This document shows positions 46,026-57,150 of a DNA stretch of 64,000 nt, piece by piece. This DNA is from Aphrophora alni (lineage: Eukaryota > Arthropoda > Insecta > Hemiptera > Aphrophoridae), in NCBI GenBank assembly GCA_963513935.1, contig OY740773.1, positions 105,012,639 through 105,076,638 of the forward strand, written 5' to 3'. Numbering within the stretch: position 1 is the first letter of the stretch; every line of letters begins with the position of its first letter. The notes below the pieces were generated by a model. The model did no database searches. It was not told the origin of the DNA and worked only from the letters and a program-made list of their open reading frames with translations. The position numbers and the translations under genes were made by a program.

Positions 46026-46498
46026 GGTTAGGTTAGGTTTGGTTCTGTTAGGGTAGGTAGATTAGGATAGGTTAGATAAGGTTAGATTAGGGAAGTTTAG
46101 GTTTGGTTTGGTTCTGTTAGATAAGGTTAGGTTAGGTTAGGTTAGGTAAGGTTAGGTTAGGTTAGGTTAGGTTAGGTTAGGTTACATTAGGTTAGGTTAG
46201 GTTAGGTTAAGTTAGATTAGGGAAGTTTAGGTTTGGTTTGGTTCTGTTAGGTAAGGTTAGGTTAGGTTAGGTTAGTTTTGGTTCTGTAAGGTTTGGTAGA
46301 TTAGGATAAGTTAGGTTAAGTTAGATTAGGGAAGTTTAAGTTTGGTTTGGATCAGTTAGGTAAGGTTAGGTTAGGTTAGGTTAGGTTAGGTTAGGTTGGG
46401 TTAGGTTGGGTTAGGTTAGGTAGATTAGGATAGGCAAGATGAAGTTAAATTAGGGAAGTTTAGGTTTGGTTTGGTTCTCTTAGGTAAGGTTAGGTTAT
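46026..46498 (+). repeat. Composite TTAGG array
   Basis: TTAGG blocks alternate with GGGAAGTTTAGGTTTGGTTT and GGTTCTGTTAGGTAAGG at about 46090, 46218, 46329 and 46453 (period roughly 113-128). It is a third composite telomere-type minisatellite. Confidence 0.9.
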
Positions 46499-46662
46499 TG
46501 AATGGCGGTCCTCTTCTTGAACAGACCCACGAGAAATAATTATTGGTAAGTTTTCATTAAAACCTACAGACAGTCTATGTCCTGAAATGCTAAATAACTA
46601 AACACTATCCATGGACAACAAACAATCCAGACTTACTTCACACATCTATTGTTCAGAACTCA

Positions 46663-46878
46663 TCATACAACCCACATACTACGGCAGATTACACAACACA
46701 TTGCCTTGAAGTACCGAGACCTGCTTTCTCCGGCGGATTTCCCACGTTGTGTCTTGTTTAATTGTTGCTCTTTATGTGCAAATGTTAATTTACAAGATGA
46801 CTTTAGTTTAACCACAGCGTAGTTTATTGCAACTATAACGGCCAGGTTGATATCTACCAAGGACATTGTGAAAGACAT
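46663..46878 (-). CDS. Hypothetical short ORF (71 codons), unlikely
   Basis: The frame starts MSFTMSLVDINLAVIVAINY, then a basic segment (KLKSSCKLTFAHKEQQLNK, TQRGKSAGESRSRYF), and ends in a Cys-rich tail. Its composition is more balanced and GC is higher than in the surroundings, which is why it is listed. There is no recognised domain, no splice partner and no promoter. It could be a chance frame or part of a transposable element. Confidence 0.12.
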   Translation of the reverse strand: MSFTMSLVDINLAVIVAINYAVVKLKSSCKLTFAHKEQQLNKTQRGKSAGESRSRYFKAMCCVICRSMWVV

Positions 46879-46899
46879 TCAGAGTATGTGAGGCAGCTT

Positions 46900-46985
46900 G
46901 GATAGAGAGGGATCTAACCCAATACTACATGATCAAATGGTGTAGATCCAGCTAAGTTTCCTCGGGATTGTTAAACCCCTGACGT
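46900..46985 (+). repeat. R6 copy
   Basis: GAGGGATCTAACCCAATACT, GGTGTAGATCCAGCTAAG and CCTCGGGATTG are the clearest version of the R6 core. Confidence 0.6.
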
Positions 46986-48960
46986 TAATCTCTGCAATAA
47001 ATATCAACACATGAACTGTATAAAACCTGTCACCTAACAATACCCTTCACAGATTGCCATCTTTCTAAAAGTTAATCTTATATAATGTAGGTTAGGTTAT
47101 TGTATACCATAAAGTGAGTCATATTTCACAACTTGATTTTGTCCAACGATGGATAAAACTTGCTATTGTTAGTTTTATAAAAATATGACAGCATAAACGT
47201 AAGGATGGATGTAATAACGAAGACCCTAGCTTGACGTATGACGTCATAAACATAACCTAGATGTGATATTGTATTCGTTCTATTCTTATTAAACTATAAA
47301 TATCGTGGAGTTTAACGTCCTTTTGAAAAGATTGTTTTGGAATTTATCTTTTCAAGTATTTTTATTAACCTCATTTCAAAACTGGGACTTTTTTGTAAGA
47401 TTTGCTTTATGCGTTTATATATAAATCACGTGAAATTATCTTTTTTGGCGCTGAAAATAATTGTACAAACTTTCCAACTCACTCATTCCTAAAACTAAAA
47501 AAATGAACCTAAACTAATCATCACCTGTAACGCATTTCGAAGAACAGATTCATCGAGATTGGTATTACGGTTGCTTGATAACACCTTGAGTTGTCAGCGA
47601 AATCTTGGTTACACGACTAATCATCAACCGGATTGCCAACACCGAGAAAATATTCAGGGCTATGTTTCGGAAAATGGCGTTCCTGCATTAGCGGGAAGGT
47701 CGAAAAAATGTGTCGCACAGTGGAAACATATGAGTTAGTTAATAAAATGTGAATAGCTTATTTCATCCATATTTCAATTTGAGTTTGTATGCAATTACTT
47801 TTTAATTAAGTGAAAAATCCTTCAAATAGTTTTGAGACCTGGTTGTCTAGAATGGTAGTTGGCTTCAGGGGATAGGGAAATTTAGACCTCGTTAGACCAC
47901 ATGTAATCATGCGTTACCTTTAGTTCCAGTAAAAAATTATTTAGTTTCATCCAAAATAAATCAAAACGCGTTGAACATTAAAAATATGTTTTATTTAGTT
48001 ATTAATAAAAAAAGTTAAAATTATCCAAGGACGCAGAGTTTAAAAAAAATATTTCTGTATTTAAATAAGAGCCAAAACTTGCTTCCGTTGTGTTATAAAC
48101 ACGTGTTCAGTCATGAATTAAAATAGAACTTTTAATGAACGATGATTTTTTTTTATTCACTGCACACAAGTTTGTGTCAATTATCTTCACATTTCACTAA
48201 GATTTAAACGAAATCTGTAACCGTTAAAATATTAATTTTTATTAAATATTTTATAACAGCCAAATATCCAATTTATTTTTAACTGATATATCACGAAACT
48301 TTTTTTTTTTGAGAGATGGCAACCAATACATTTTATTTGAGTCCTTATAGGCTATACTTGAGTAAAATTTGATCAAAATCGTTGCAGTGGATTTAAAGAA
48401 ACTCATAATTTTGTTTTTTCCTTATGATACCTAACCTTAAATTTTATGTGAACAATTTTTTTTTAATATTCCCGAGATATGATCAAAACTATCAAATTTG
48501 ATTAAATCGATCTACGCGTGATATCGTTTTTTTTTACACATTTCATAACTTTCTTCATACGACGTATTGGAAATAAAAACAAATAACTCTTTTAATTTGA
48601 AACGATGATGCAATGAGGATGCTTTATGGTATGTACTCGGCATTGTTACGTTGGTACACATTAATTTAATAGTCACAACTAATTAGCAACTAGTATGCAG
48701 TGAATGTGACAGTAGCTCTTGTCTCAACTGTTATTGGACTGTGGTTATCTCAACCCCTAAATACTACAATTCCATGACATTAAAGGTTATAGTCCCACTA
48801 TATTGGTTTGTGTTGAACTAATAACATCTGTTTTGATTTTGTAAAAGTTTAAGTGTTGTTTTAATTACCACGACACGTGTGTAATTTGGCAGCCATGTTG
48901 TTTACATATTATAAACACCATTTTCAAATCAAATTGCAAGACGTAAAAGAATGAATAGTT
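46986..48960. other. AT-rich DNA with R2 and R3 fragments, no gene seen
   Basis: CRE palindrome at 47239-47246. R2-like blocks lie at 47445-47530 and 48010-48180 (CTTGCTTCCGTTGTGTTATA), apparently one R2 copy split by about 500 bp. An R3 copy lies at 48310-48430. Confidence 0.4.
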
Positions 48961-48964
48961 TATG

Positions 48965-49270
48965 TTTTAGTTTTCCTGTTAACTTTAAATCCGGCAGAAC
49001 CGAGCACAGCGAATGGAAGCTTCTATCATGTTTACAGCTTCATGGCTCTCTAGGGTACACAGTAAGGTTTAGCCTACATTAAGGAAGTAGTGATACACAC
49101 AATTACGAGGTCTTTGTACAACCATTGTAACAAAATGGGTAAGACCTCTTGATCTACCAATACAGATTAACATTTCCTACAAGCCCAAAGAAACAAAGTT
49201 TTTGGCATTTAGAGGATCTGCTTGTATTACATTGTATGTTGGGGCTTGGTAATACCATGATGGTGTCCCT
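48965..49270 (+). repeat. R1 module
   Basis: CCGAGCACAGCGAATGGAAG, GATACACACAATTACGAGGT, CTTGATCTACCAATACAGAT, CATTTAGAGGATCTGCTTGT, and terminus GGGGCTTGGTAATACCATGA. Confidence 0.7.
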
Positions 49271-49675
<405 letters not shown>

Positions 49676-50060
49676 ACTGAATAGTGCTCCAAATTTCATT
49701 TGCCTAGAACTGTATTTCTGGACATTTTTTCATTTTTTAATAACACACAATTTGGGAAAGAAATCAATAGTAAAACAATATAAATTATGATTTCCCCAAA
49801 ATTACGAGATAAAGAGAGCTTAGTTAAGCTTGCATTACTGATGATATAAGTGCACCCTAAATTTTAAATTGGCTGTCAAAGTTCGTTTTGTTTTCCCTCT
49901 AGTAATATTCTATACAGTAAATTTCTATTACCTACAATTTGGATCACTTGTTTAGGTAATTAATTTAACAAATTTTAATATAAATTATTTAGCCAATTTT
50001 AAGACATTCGTTGGTTTAAAACAAATCAACGAACATTTGTACTTTTACAATTTGTCTTTA
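49676..50060. other. AT-rich DNA, no gene seen
   Basis: No supported feature was found. Confidence 0.4.
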
Positions 50061-50064
50061 TCCA

Positions 50065-50470
50065 TGACCCTCAACCCGTCCTTTTGGGGAAGACGACAAT
50101 CAATAATTTTCTTTGGATCATTGTAGGATATATTTTAGCAAGAGTCGACTTTAAAAAAATTAAGTTTGGTGTTATCACAGCGATATCAGAATTTTCAGAT
50201 TACGAAAAGCAAAACATTGAAAACACCTCGAGATATGACCATATACGTATGGATTCTTAGAGACTACAATGTAGCGAAATATGATCAAAATCGTTTGAGC
50301 CGATTTTGAACAAAAATTAAATTTTGTTCTTATGTCAGCAACCCTCAAAATAACGACAAAATAAACGTCTCAAAGTACGACCAAATTGTGTCCCCTCATT
50401 TGGGTCAAACGGACATTATTTCAAAATCCACTGTTTTTAACCTCAAAACGGAAATTTACTAGAAAACTTT
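50065..50470 (+). repeat. R3 copies
   Basis: GACGACAATCAATAATTTTC near 50091, then GAGACTACAATGTAGCGAAA, TATGATCAAAATCGTTTGAG and CCGATTTTGAACAAAAATTA near 50259-50323. Confidence 0.45.
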
Positions 50471-50940
50471 ACAACGATTTTTTTGACACATTGCACATCC
50501 TTTATACTACAAATATGTCAAAGTGTATTATCAATTAATATTTACTTTCGTTCTAAAATCTTAAAACACTATCACTGTATTTGTATAATATTGCCAACTC
50601 TTGCAGTTGGAGAGAATGATAAATGTTAAGCACTAAGTGTTGATGGGGGGGGGGGAGTGGATTCCAAACAAAGATTTGTAAATAAGCAAACATGGCAGGG
50701 AGATGGTACGCTGTTTCCCCTCTCGCTTGCTTAGCTCAATTACACAAGGTTGCATTACTTTCTTAAGTTAAACAATTCATTTCCTTAGCATGCTTCTTTT
50801 TAGATTCTAAAAGAAAATTGAAATGGTGAAGTATTGATTTTGTAAACGATATAAGTGTTACAGTATGTAATTATTATTTTTATATTATTTACAAAGTATT
50901 GTAGAAATTCTTTTTGTTTGTCCAGTGTACGAAGTATAGG
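50471..50940. other. AT-rich DNA with a G run
   Basis: A G run lies at about 50645-50654. No gene is supported. Confidence 0.4.
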
Positions 50941-50941
50941 C

Positions 50942-51006
50942 TAAGGTTAGGTTAGGTTAGGTTAGGGAGTGGGAGAGGGTGGGAGGGGGAGGGAGAGAGA
51001 GAGAGC

Positions 51007-51039
<33 letters not shown>

Positions 51040-51080
51040 GAAGATGGAGAGGGGGAGGGGAGAGGAGGAAGAGAGGTGGA
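50942..51080. repeat. Short TTAGG block joined to GA-rich tract
   Basis: GGTTAGGTTAGGTTAGG is followed by about 110 bp of GGGAG/GAGA purine tract. The minus-strand frame over it is a Ser-Leu-Pro translation artefact. Confidence 0.85.
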
Positions 51081-51160
51081 AGGGATAGTTTATGCACCGT
51101 CAGGATTAAACCGATGTGTGGGACTTCCTGCTTTCCGGTACACAAACTCTAACCTCTAGA

Positions 51161-51195
51161 GACTGGTGTTTCCGTCTCCACGAGACCATCATCAG
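51161..51195 (-). ncRNA. Hammerhead-like motif with intact CTGATGA core
   Basis: On the minus strand: CTGATGA (51189-51195), stem II GTCTC-GTG-GAGAC (5 perfect pairs), GAAAC (51168-51172), loop ACCA, GTC (51161-51163). Core and cleavage triplet match the consensus, and stem III is AC/GT. Extra bases sit at the stem II junction (TG before, G after) and no good stem I was found, so it is probably inactive or a different branch of the same element class. Confidence 0.45.
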
Positions 51196-51435
51196 ACATA
51201 TCTTCACAGTGAGGATGGTGACAACAAGACGTACAACAAACTATAACTACTGTAAATAGCCCATAACTACTGTAAACTTTTACAATACACCACACGCAGA
51301 AATTATTTACAATGGTAGTAAACACTGTCCTGTACTTTAAACCCTGTAATACTTAATACAAAAAGTAACTTTCCCCCACCACTGATGGTCGCCGGTGGCT
51401 GGTGGCCCAATTTGTTAAAGGCGTAAACAATTAAA

Positions 51436-51592
51436 CTGTTGTTACCCAGTTTAGGGTAAATTTGATAATAACAAAAAAATTCACAGATCTTAGTATTTCA
51501 TGGCCGCAAGAAACCGTTAAAGAAATCAAATTCGGGCGTTAAATTTAGATGATCTGACTGTACGAAGGGGCTGGGTATGTACCATGATGGCG
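51436..51592 (+). mobile_element. Short R1 deletion derivative, ~155 bp
   Basis: Starts GTTACCCAGTTTAGGGTAAA and ends GGGGCTGGGTATGTACCATG. TTACCCAG and CTGGGTA are inverted at the two ends. Only about 100 bp of the body remains, including GGGCGTTAAATTTAGATGAT. This small copy best shows the two ends of R1 together. Confidence 0.55.
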
Positions 51593-52845
51593 CCCTAATT
51601 AAACACAACATCTTGTTCTTTATCTATAATACCGCTATTAAAAGCAATGCACTATTTATATTTATCCAGGCCAAGTTGTGTTGGATTATATTGCATTTGT
51701 TCCGGTGTTGATAACGAAAAATCTACGTTTAATTGTTGCATTAAAAGGTTTAATACTGTTAAAACACATTACCGTTGAGCAAGATAACATAGGTAGAGCG
51801 GAGCGAGAGAGAGAGGGGATAATCATTTACGTAAACTATTGCTACGAGAGAGAGAAACAATGTGATGATTAATTAGTTTCCACTGAACACAAATTCTGTA
51901 TCATTTAAAAGAAATGTAAAATGTAAATTTATTGTATTTACATTCCATACACTGTTTACTCTCATGTAAATGTATTGTTTTTGTGGGATGAAGGGGGAGG
52001 GGGGTTAAATATTTTGCACCGTTTTGTCACATTTGTTCTAAATATTATCTATTTTGTTTTCCTTGAGCTATTTTGCGCCCTCCAAATATTACATATTTAT
52101 TTAGTGTTGTAATCAATAAAGGCCGTATACACTGTTAGTAAACTCCCCCCCCCCACGTTGTACAACCAAACCATTTTAATTAAGTTCTTCTGAAGGTTTC
52201 TTAAAGATAGTTTAGAATTTCGCACCTCCAAAGTTTGACATTCTCAAATGGGGACCTCCATCTTGTGACGTATCAAATCAAAGTGCATAAAAAAACAAAA
52301 TTAATAGCGCACACGAAATATTTTATGAATTACCATAACTAAAATGGCGCACACAAAATGTATTTGAGATTTTTATATTATAAAATCACGAAATATGTGA
52401 AATCAGAACACTATAAAATGTTAGACTAATCTGAGAGAAGCGTTCGACGTTGAACTGGATTTTAGCCGTCCCCCAAAATTGTGGTACTTTGGGCGCACTC
52501 AAAATACAAATAAATAGTCACATCATGCGAAATATCGAATTAAATGGCAGCAGCAAATTTCACTTAACTTTATTAAAAATGTTATTTCAAAATGTTTAAC
52601 GGTATTTTCAAAAAATGTATTTTTACAGTTTGTATAAAAGATACTTTTCGTATTCATAGTTGGTATTTTGGGATTATTTAGATAAAGTTTGTGGAGGTGT
52701 AAAATTAAAAACTATCATAAGCGAAACTTCAGATGGCCTAGTTTAGTCCTAAAAGAGTTTGGCTCTATGATCATACAAACGTTTAATTGGGGAGGTGAGA
52801 ACTTTACTAACACATTATACGTACGAGCTTGAAAATCCAAAGGAA
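51593..52845. other. AT-rich DNA, no gene seen
   Basis: A short GA patch near 51795 and a C run near 52145. No gene is supported. Confidence 0.4.
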
Positions 52846-52849
52846 ACTT

Positions 52850-53105
52850 AGCTGAATATCCTTTTCCATGTAGTTTTGGAATAGAACCCTCTCTTTCATC
52901 TTTCCTATCAGGTCACTTGTCAAAACTTTGATTCTTTTCCGACCTTGATGCTATTAGAATATTCGAGAGCTAGGAGTCTTTATTTTATGTTCAGTTCTTC
53001 CTTTCCTTATTTAACTTGACCCTATTAGAGTAGGAGCTTTTCTTATTTAAAGCTATGACGACCGAAAAGGTTTTTCGCCATTAAACAACAAGGGGAAAAA
53101 ATGTT
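52850..53105 (-). repeat. R6 copy
   Basis: CTCTTTCATCTTTCCTATCA, TTCTTTTCCGACCTTGATGC, TATTAGAATATTCGAGAGCT and AAAAGGTTTTTCGCCATTAA. Same block order as at 59275 and 56895. Confidence 0.6.
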
Positions 53106-53494
53106 TGTTTTAAATTCCTGCAATAGAGATTGAATAAGATAAAGTTGATTCAGTTTTGAGAAGGAAATTCACAACCAGTTTAGCACTTACTTCAACCCTT
53201 ACGCCGTTATTAAATATTTACGCTTTAGTACCCTTATTTGAATTGTATTAAATTCTGTTATAATGATGTGCAAATAAAGCTAAGGTAATTTACAGATGTT
53301 GCGACATGTCTCAGAACGTCTTCAATTACGACGGGATAAATGGTGTATAAATAAAGCACTAACTATCTCATGTATCCAATAATTAGCGTTTCGTTGAACT
53401 GTTTAAATAACGTTACAAAACATTTTACAGATTTTCCATCCCCCAAAATCAAATAGACACGAATCAAATATAAACATTACCAATAGATTAAAAA
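53106..53494. other. AT-rich DNA, no gene seen
   Basis: No supported feature was found. Confidence 0.4.
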
Positions 53495-53590
53495 ACTCGA
53501 ACACAAGATCTCACAAAAATTACGTTTATTTAATCGAACGCGTTTCAACGACAAAGTCGCCATCCTCAGTGATATATGAGCTACAATAAC
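53495..53590 (-). ncRNA. Hammerhead-like motif and tail, divergent subfamily
   Basis: On the minus strand: CTGAGGA (53573-53579), extra T, stem II GGCGAC-TTT-GTCGTT (6 pairs, two of them G-T), GAAAC (53542-53546), GCGTT. Stem II is better than in the 1636 copy. Stem I is weak and the triplet is GTT. Flanks are colinear with 1636-1730, so these two form one subfamily. Confidence 0.45.
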
Positions 53591-53695
53591 AAAACTATAA
53601 CAGTCAAGCTCAATATTTATTACCGATAATGTCTGCTCGGTAGTTGTCAGTAAAAGTGAAATGGAACAATGGACACCGTCTGTGATAAAGAAAAG

Positions 53696-54225
53696 TATAG
53701 TGACTAGAAAATATTGTCCCAAACGTCACCAGGCTATTCTATAGGTGAAAATAAGACAAAAAAGTTCCAATAAACATAAGTGTTTGAAAATGCTTTAGTT
53801 TTCTAATTATCCACCAATTTTTTTTTTTTTTATATATACTAAAAACTTAATATCTTTTGAAATAGAAAAGATACTGTGCTCAATTTGGTTCAAAGCGTTT
53901 TGTTTGTCGTGAAAATTAACCTTTTTCCGGATTTTTTTTTGTAAATTTAGCTGTTTTTATAGATATTTGACATTCAACATTTTAAATGGCCGCCATTTTG
54001 AAAATATATAAAAGAATTTTCTCGTTTTTAGTACAGTGGTTACGTCACAAATATGTTCGCCGAATTGGAGGTTAATATATTTCCTATTTCCAAAGATGTT
54101 AATTGTTTAATAAAAAAAAAAAATGGGATACTGTAATTAGAAAACTAAGCATTTCTTATATTTATTGCAACTTTTTCCCTTATTTCGCCTGGTGAAATTT
54201 GGGACAACTTTTTCTAGACACTCTG
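53696..54225. mobile_element. Long-TIR MITE, ~530 bp
   Basis: The left part (AGTGACTAGAAAATATTGTC, CCAAACGTCACCAGG, then TTTAGTTTTCTAATTAT) is mirrored at the right (read inverted: AGTGTCTAGAAAAAGTTGTC, CCAAATTTCACCAGG, then CTTAGTTTTCTAATTA). TIRs are about 120 bp. The right end is CACTCTG followed by TA. It contains GGCCGCCATTTTGAAAATAT, the block shared with other mariner-type elements here. Confidence 0.8.
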
Positions 54226-54227
54226 TA

Positions 54228-54710
54228 TACAGGGTGTAACAGATTTAACCCCATTAAACACGTCCTCAGCGTAAGTCTGATTAAAATCGAGCTATTAAAT
54301 GACAACTGTTAAAGTTTATTTTTGTATTTACCAATTATCCTTTGAATTGTTATATATTTTTACTTGTGATTTTGCAGACGGTTGCAATCGTCATTTTTTT
54401 AAATTAAAATTTCAACGAAATCGGTTTAGCTGATTTTGAGAAATTACGTATTTTACAACTTCACTATGGAGTTAGAAACACTATTCATATCTCACGGAAC
54501 GGATATTTTATATCGATAACAAACAATGCGTTATATTCAGGATTTTTAGAGGCAACACTTGAGAAAAGTTTGATCAAAATCGCGAGAACCAATTTTGAAA
54601 AAAAATTGTTTTATGCACATCCCGAGATATGGGAAAATTACGTTGATAAACCTTATTTAATTAAAATCGTTCCACCGGTTTAGGCTGTAAAGCACTGCAT
54701 ACACAACAGA
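54228..54710 (+). mobile_element. Second mariner-type end abutting the MITE, then R3
   Basis: TATACAGGGTGTAACAGATT starts directly where the previous element ends, the two sharing TATA. An R3 copy follows (TTAGAGGCAACACTTGAGAA, GTTTGATCAAAATCG near 54570). Confidence 0.5.
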
Positions 54711-55858
54711 CAGACAGATATAATTCCAAACCACTTTTTTTACTCAAAAGGGATAACATAACTTCCTCTATACAACAGATATTTTCTAAAATCCAACAGT
54801 CTAGTTTGCTTTTACTGACTTTTAACAAATCCCAGAGCCAATGTAATGAAATAATTCCCCATTGTACAGTACAGACGATGAGTGGAAACTTTTGTCATTG
54901 ACTGTACCGTTAAGTTTCGCTAGATGCAAATTTTAGTGACAGCTCTGAGAGTCGTAGGTCTAGTTGTTACTTTTAAATGTTACATTTGTATGAACGTTGG
55001 ACTGAGGTCGGAGTTGAGAGTTCAGATTGTCAAAGTTTTAGGTTATTCATTACTCAAGTGCAAAGCTTAGGGGTGGGCAGCGTGGGGGGGGGTGAAATGA
55101 AAACATTTCATTCGTCTGTTGTGGCAAAGTAGAATTGTTAATCAATTACGTTGTTAAAATCATCTTTTGTAATGTGTGTAAGTAAACTTAGTTCAATTTC
55201 TAAAGTTTGTCCTCATTAGTATAAACAAATTGATGAAATTATTATTTTTATAAACCTTTTCTATACATAAAAATGTGATCTCTCTTACACAGCGATAGAA
55301 CATCTACTACGGCAAGTTTTATAGAAAGCTGATCAGGTTAATGGCCTCAGTTTAGGAATAATAAATATCGGTTTCCACGACAACGGATAAGGGCCTTTAT
55401 TGAACAGCTGATTGAATAGACCATAAAAACTTCACTTTTAACTGTCAATAACCAGCGTGTATTAATGGGGGGTCGGAGTTCAAAAGCTCCCCCGCAGATG
55501 TTATTTTACTGTAGGTTATTGTGACATAATCTTTATTTCATTTTTGTAATAGTTGAAAACATTTTGTGAAATATTCTATCAATATCTCAGTTTAAAATAA
55601 AGACGTAGACAAAAATGGACAACTTTTTATCGCATGATTATAGGAAATTACTTCTTCATTTTGATTTTACAAAATCATCTCCTAACATTTGCCACTTCTT
55701 ACTGCGCATCCTGTATGTAAATTAACAATCAAATTTGGATCAGTGAACGTTTAATCCTACATCTGGATTGTACGAAAAGAAATTATTTGTGAAATTAAAT
55801 ATAAATAATAAATCAATTTCAATCCACCACAAACAAACAATAAACACAACAAATAAAC
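54711..55858. other. AT-rich DNA, no gene seen
   Basis: No supported feature was found. Confidence 0.4.
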
Positions 55859-56085
55859 AGTATAACAAACACACAGAAAACAATTCTCACAAAAAAATAC
55901 GTCTAAGTATCAAACTGTTAGTTTGATTGGTGTAGCTCGTGTATCACTGAAGAGGACGACCTTGTCGTTGAAACGTGTCTGATACTTAGGCGGTATTTTT
56001 TGTGTGAATTGTGTTCTGTGTTTGTTATACTGTATAATTTTTCTCATAAGTCAAGCTCAACAAATAAAGTTTACATAAATTAAAT
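55859..56085 (+). mobile_element. Hammerhead-bearing repeat copy
   Basis: AGTATAACAAACACACAGAA, a deletion-shortened left part, the hammerhead-like motif, and a right part GGTATTTTTTGTGTGAATTG then TTTGTTATACT. It is the same arrangement as 13255-13468, but the left hammerhead is deleted. Confidence 0.65.
55941..55985 (+). ncRNA. Hammerhead-ribozyme-like motif (type I order)
   Basis: Stem I GTATCA (55941-55946) pairs with TGATAC (55980-55985). Core CTGAAGA is at 55947-55953, stem II GACGAC-CTT-GTCGTT, GAAAC at 55970-55974, stem III ACGTGT, cleavage triplet GTC at 55977-55979. It differs from the 13376 copy by C to T in stem III, where the AC/GT pairs are retained. The unpaired G after CTGAAGA is again present. 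Confidence 0.65.
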
Positions 56086-56890
56086 AAGAATCCCTTAGGC
56101 TGCAAAAAGAAAAAGATAATGCAGAAACTGTGAAACTCTGCAAACTCAACAATCAAACATCTGTTCAATTAACAAATAATACTTTTTTTTTAAATTAAAT
56201 AAAACTTGTTAAAATTAAATTATAAATACACAAAAATATAGTAAAAACAAACTACCTTAGGTACTGAACATAATAAAGAAATGCAGAAATTATGAATGTT
56301 CTTAGTTTCACCTAAGGACCATAACAAAGAGAAATCAATGAAAATCCATCTTTTAATAGCTATTCAATTGTTTATCTCACAACTCACAAAATGATTTTTA
56401 AAACTTTTACGCGATTCATTTCTCATTGTGTGGTTAAATTAAGTTGTATTAATCATACAAAAAACTATAATATATAATTTCACACTATAATTTAATTTCG
56501 TATTTAAATAATTTTTTTCCAGATTTGTAGGGCACGCCGTGTTCATGTTAGAGAGAGAGGGCGTGATAACTGACACTTTAAATTTGGCCTAGCGAAAACA
56601 CATTTTCGTAAAATAAACATACATATTTATAATCAGAATAATTTCTAGTTTTATTTGATACCCCACATGTGATATTTAAAAAAACGTTTCAACTCCTTAG
56701 TTTTTGCTCCTTTTTTATAGTTATATAGGACAGTAGAAAAAATACAAATGCAAAGTTTGAAATATATAGGATTTATCCTTGACTGGTTGCGACTTACAGA
56801 CTGACACGTGCGTGAAATAAAAGAATCCTTAGTTTTACCTACGGACTCTAAAAATAGTTGAATTGTTTTTTGTAGATATATTTTATTCAG
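56086..56890. other. AT-rich DNA, no gene seen
   Basis: The 83-codon minus frame at 56651-56902 lies in plain AT-rich DNA and partly in R6. No gene is called. Confidence 0.4.
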
Positions 56891-56894
56891 AATT

Positions 56895-57130
56895 GACTGC
56901 ACTCATGGTGAGTACGGGCAATCCCGAGGTAAACTTGCTGAATCTACACCTTTTTTCATTGAATCTTGAATAATATCCCTCTCTTTCATCTTTCCTGTTA
57001 TTTCTTTCTTGACCAAATCTTGTTCTTTTTTGGCACTGTCGCTATTATGAGGACTAGACTTTTTTATATCGTTTTCTTTTTTTTAAAGGCCGAAAGGTTT
57101 TTGGCCTTTAAACAACAAAACCACAAAATA
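56895..57130 (-). repeat. R6 copy
   Basis: GAGTACGGGCAATCCCGAGG, GCTGAATCTACACC, CTCTTTCATCTTTCCTG, GACCAAATCTTGTTC and GGCCGAAAGGTTTTTGGCCT. The last block forms a small perfect hairpin, AGGCC with GGCCT. Confidence 0.6.
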
Positions 57131-57150
57131 TATAGAAGGGGAAATAGATA

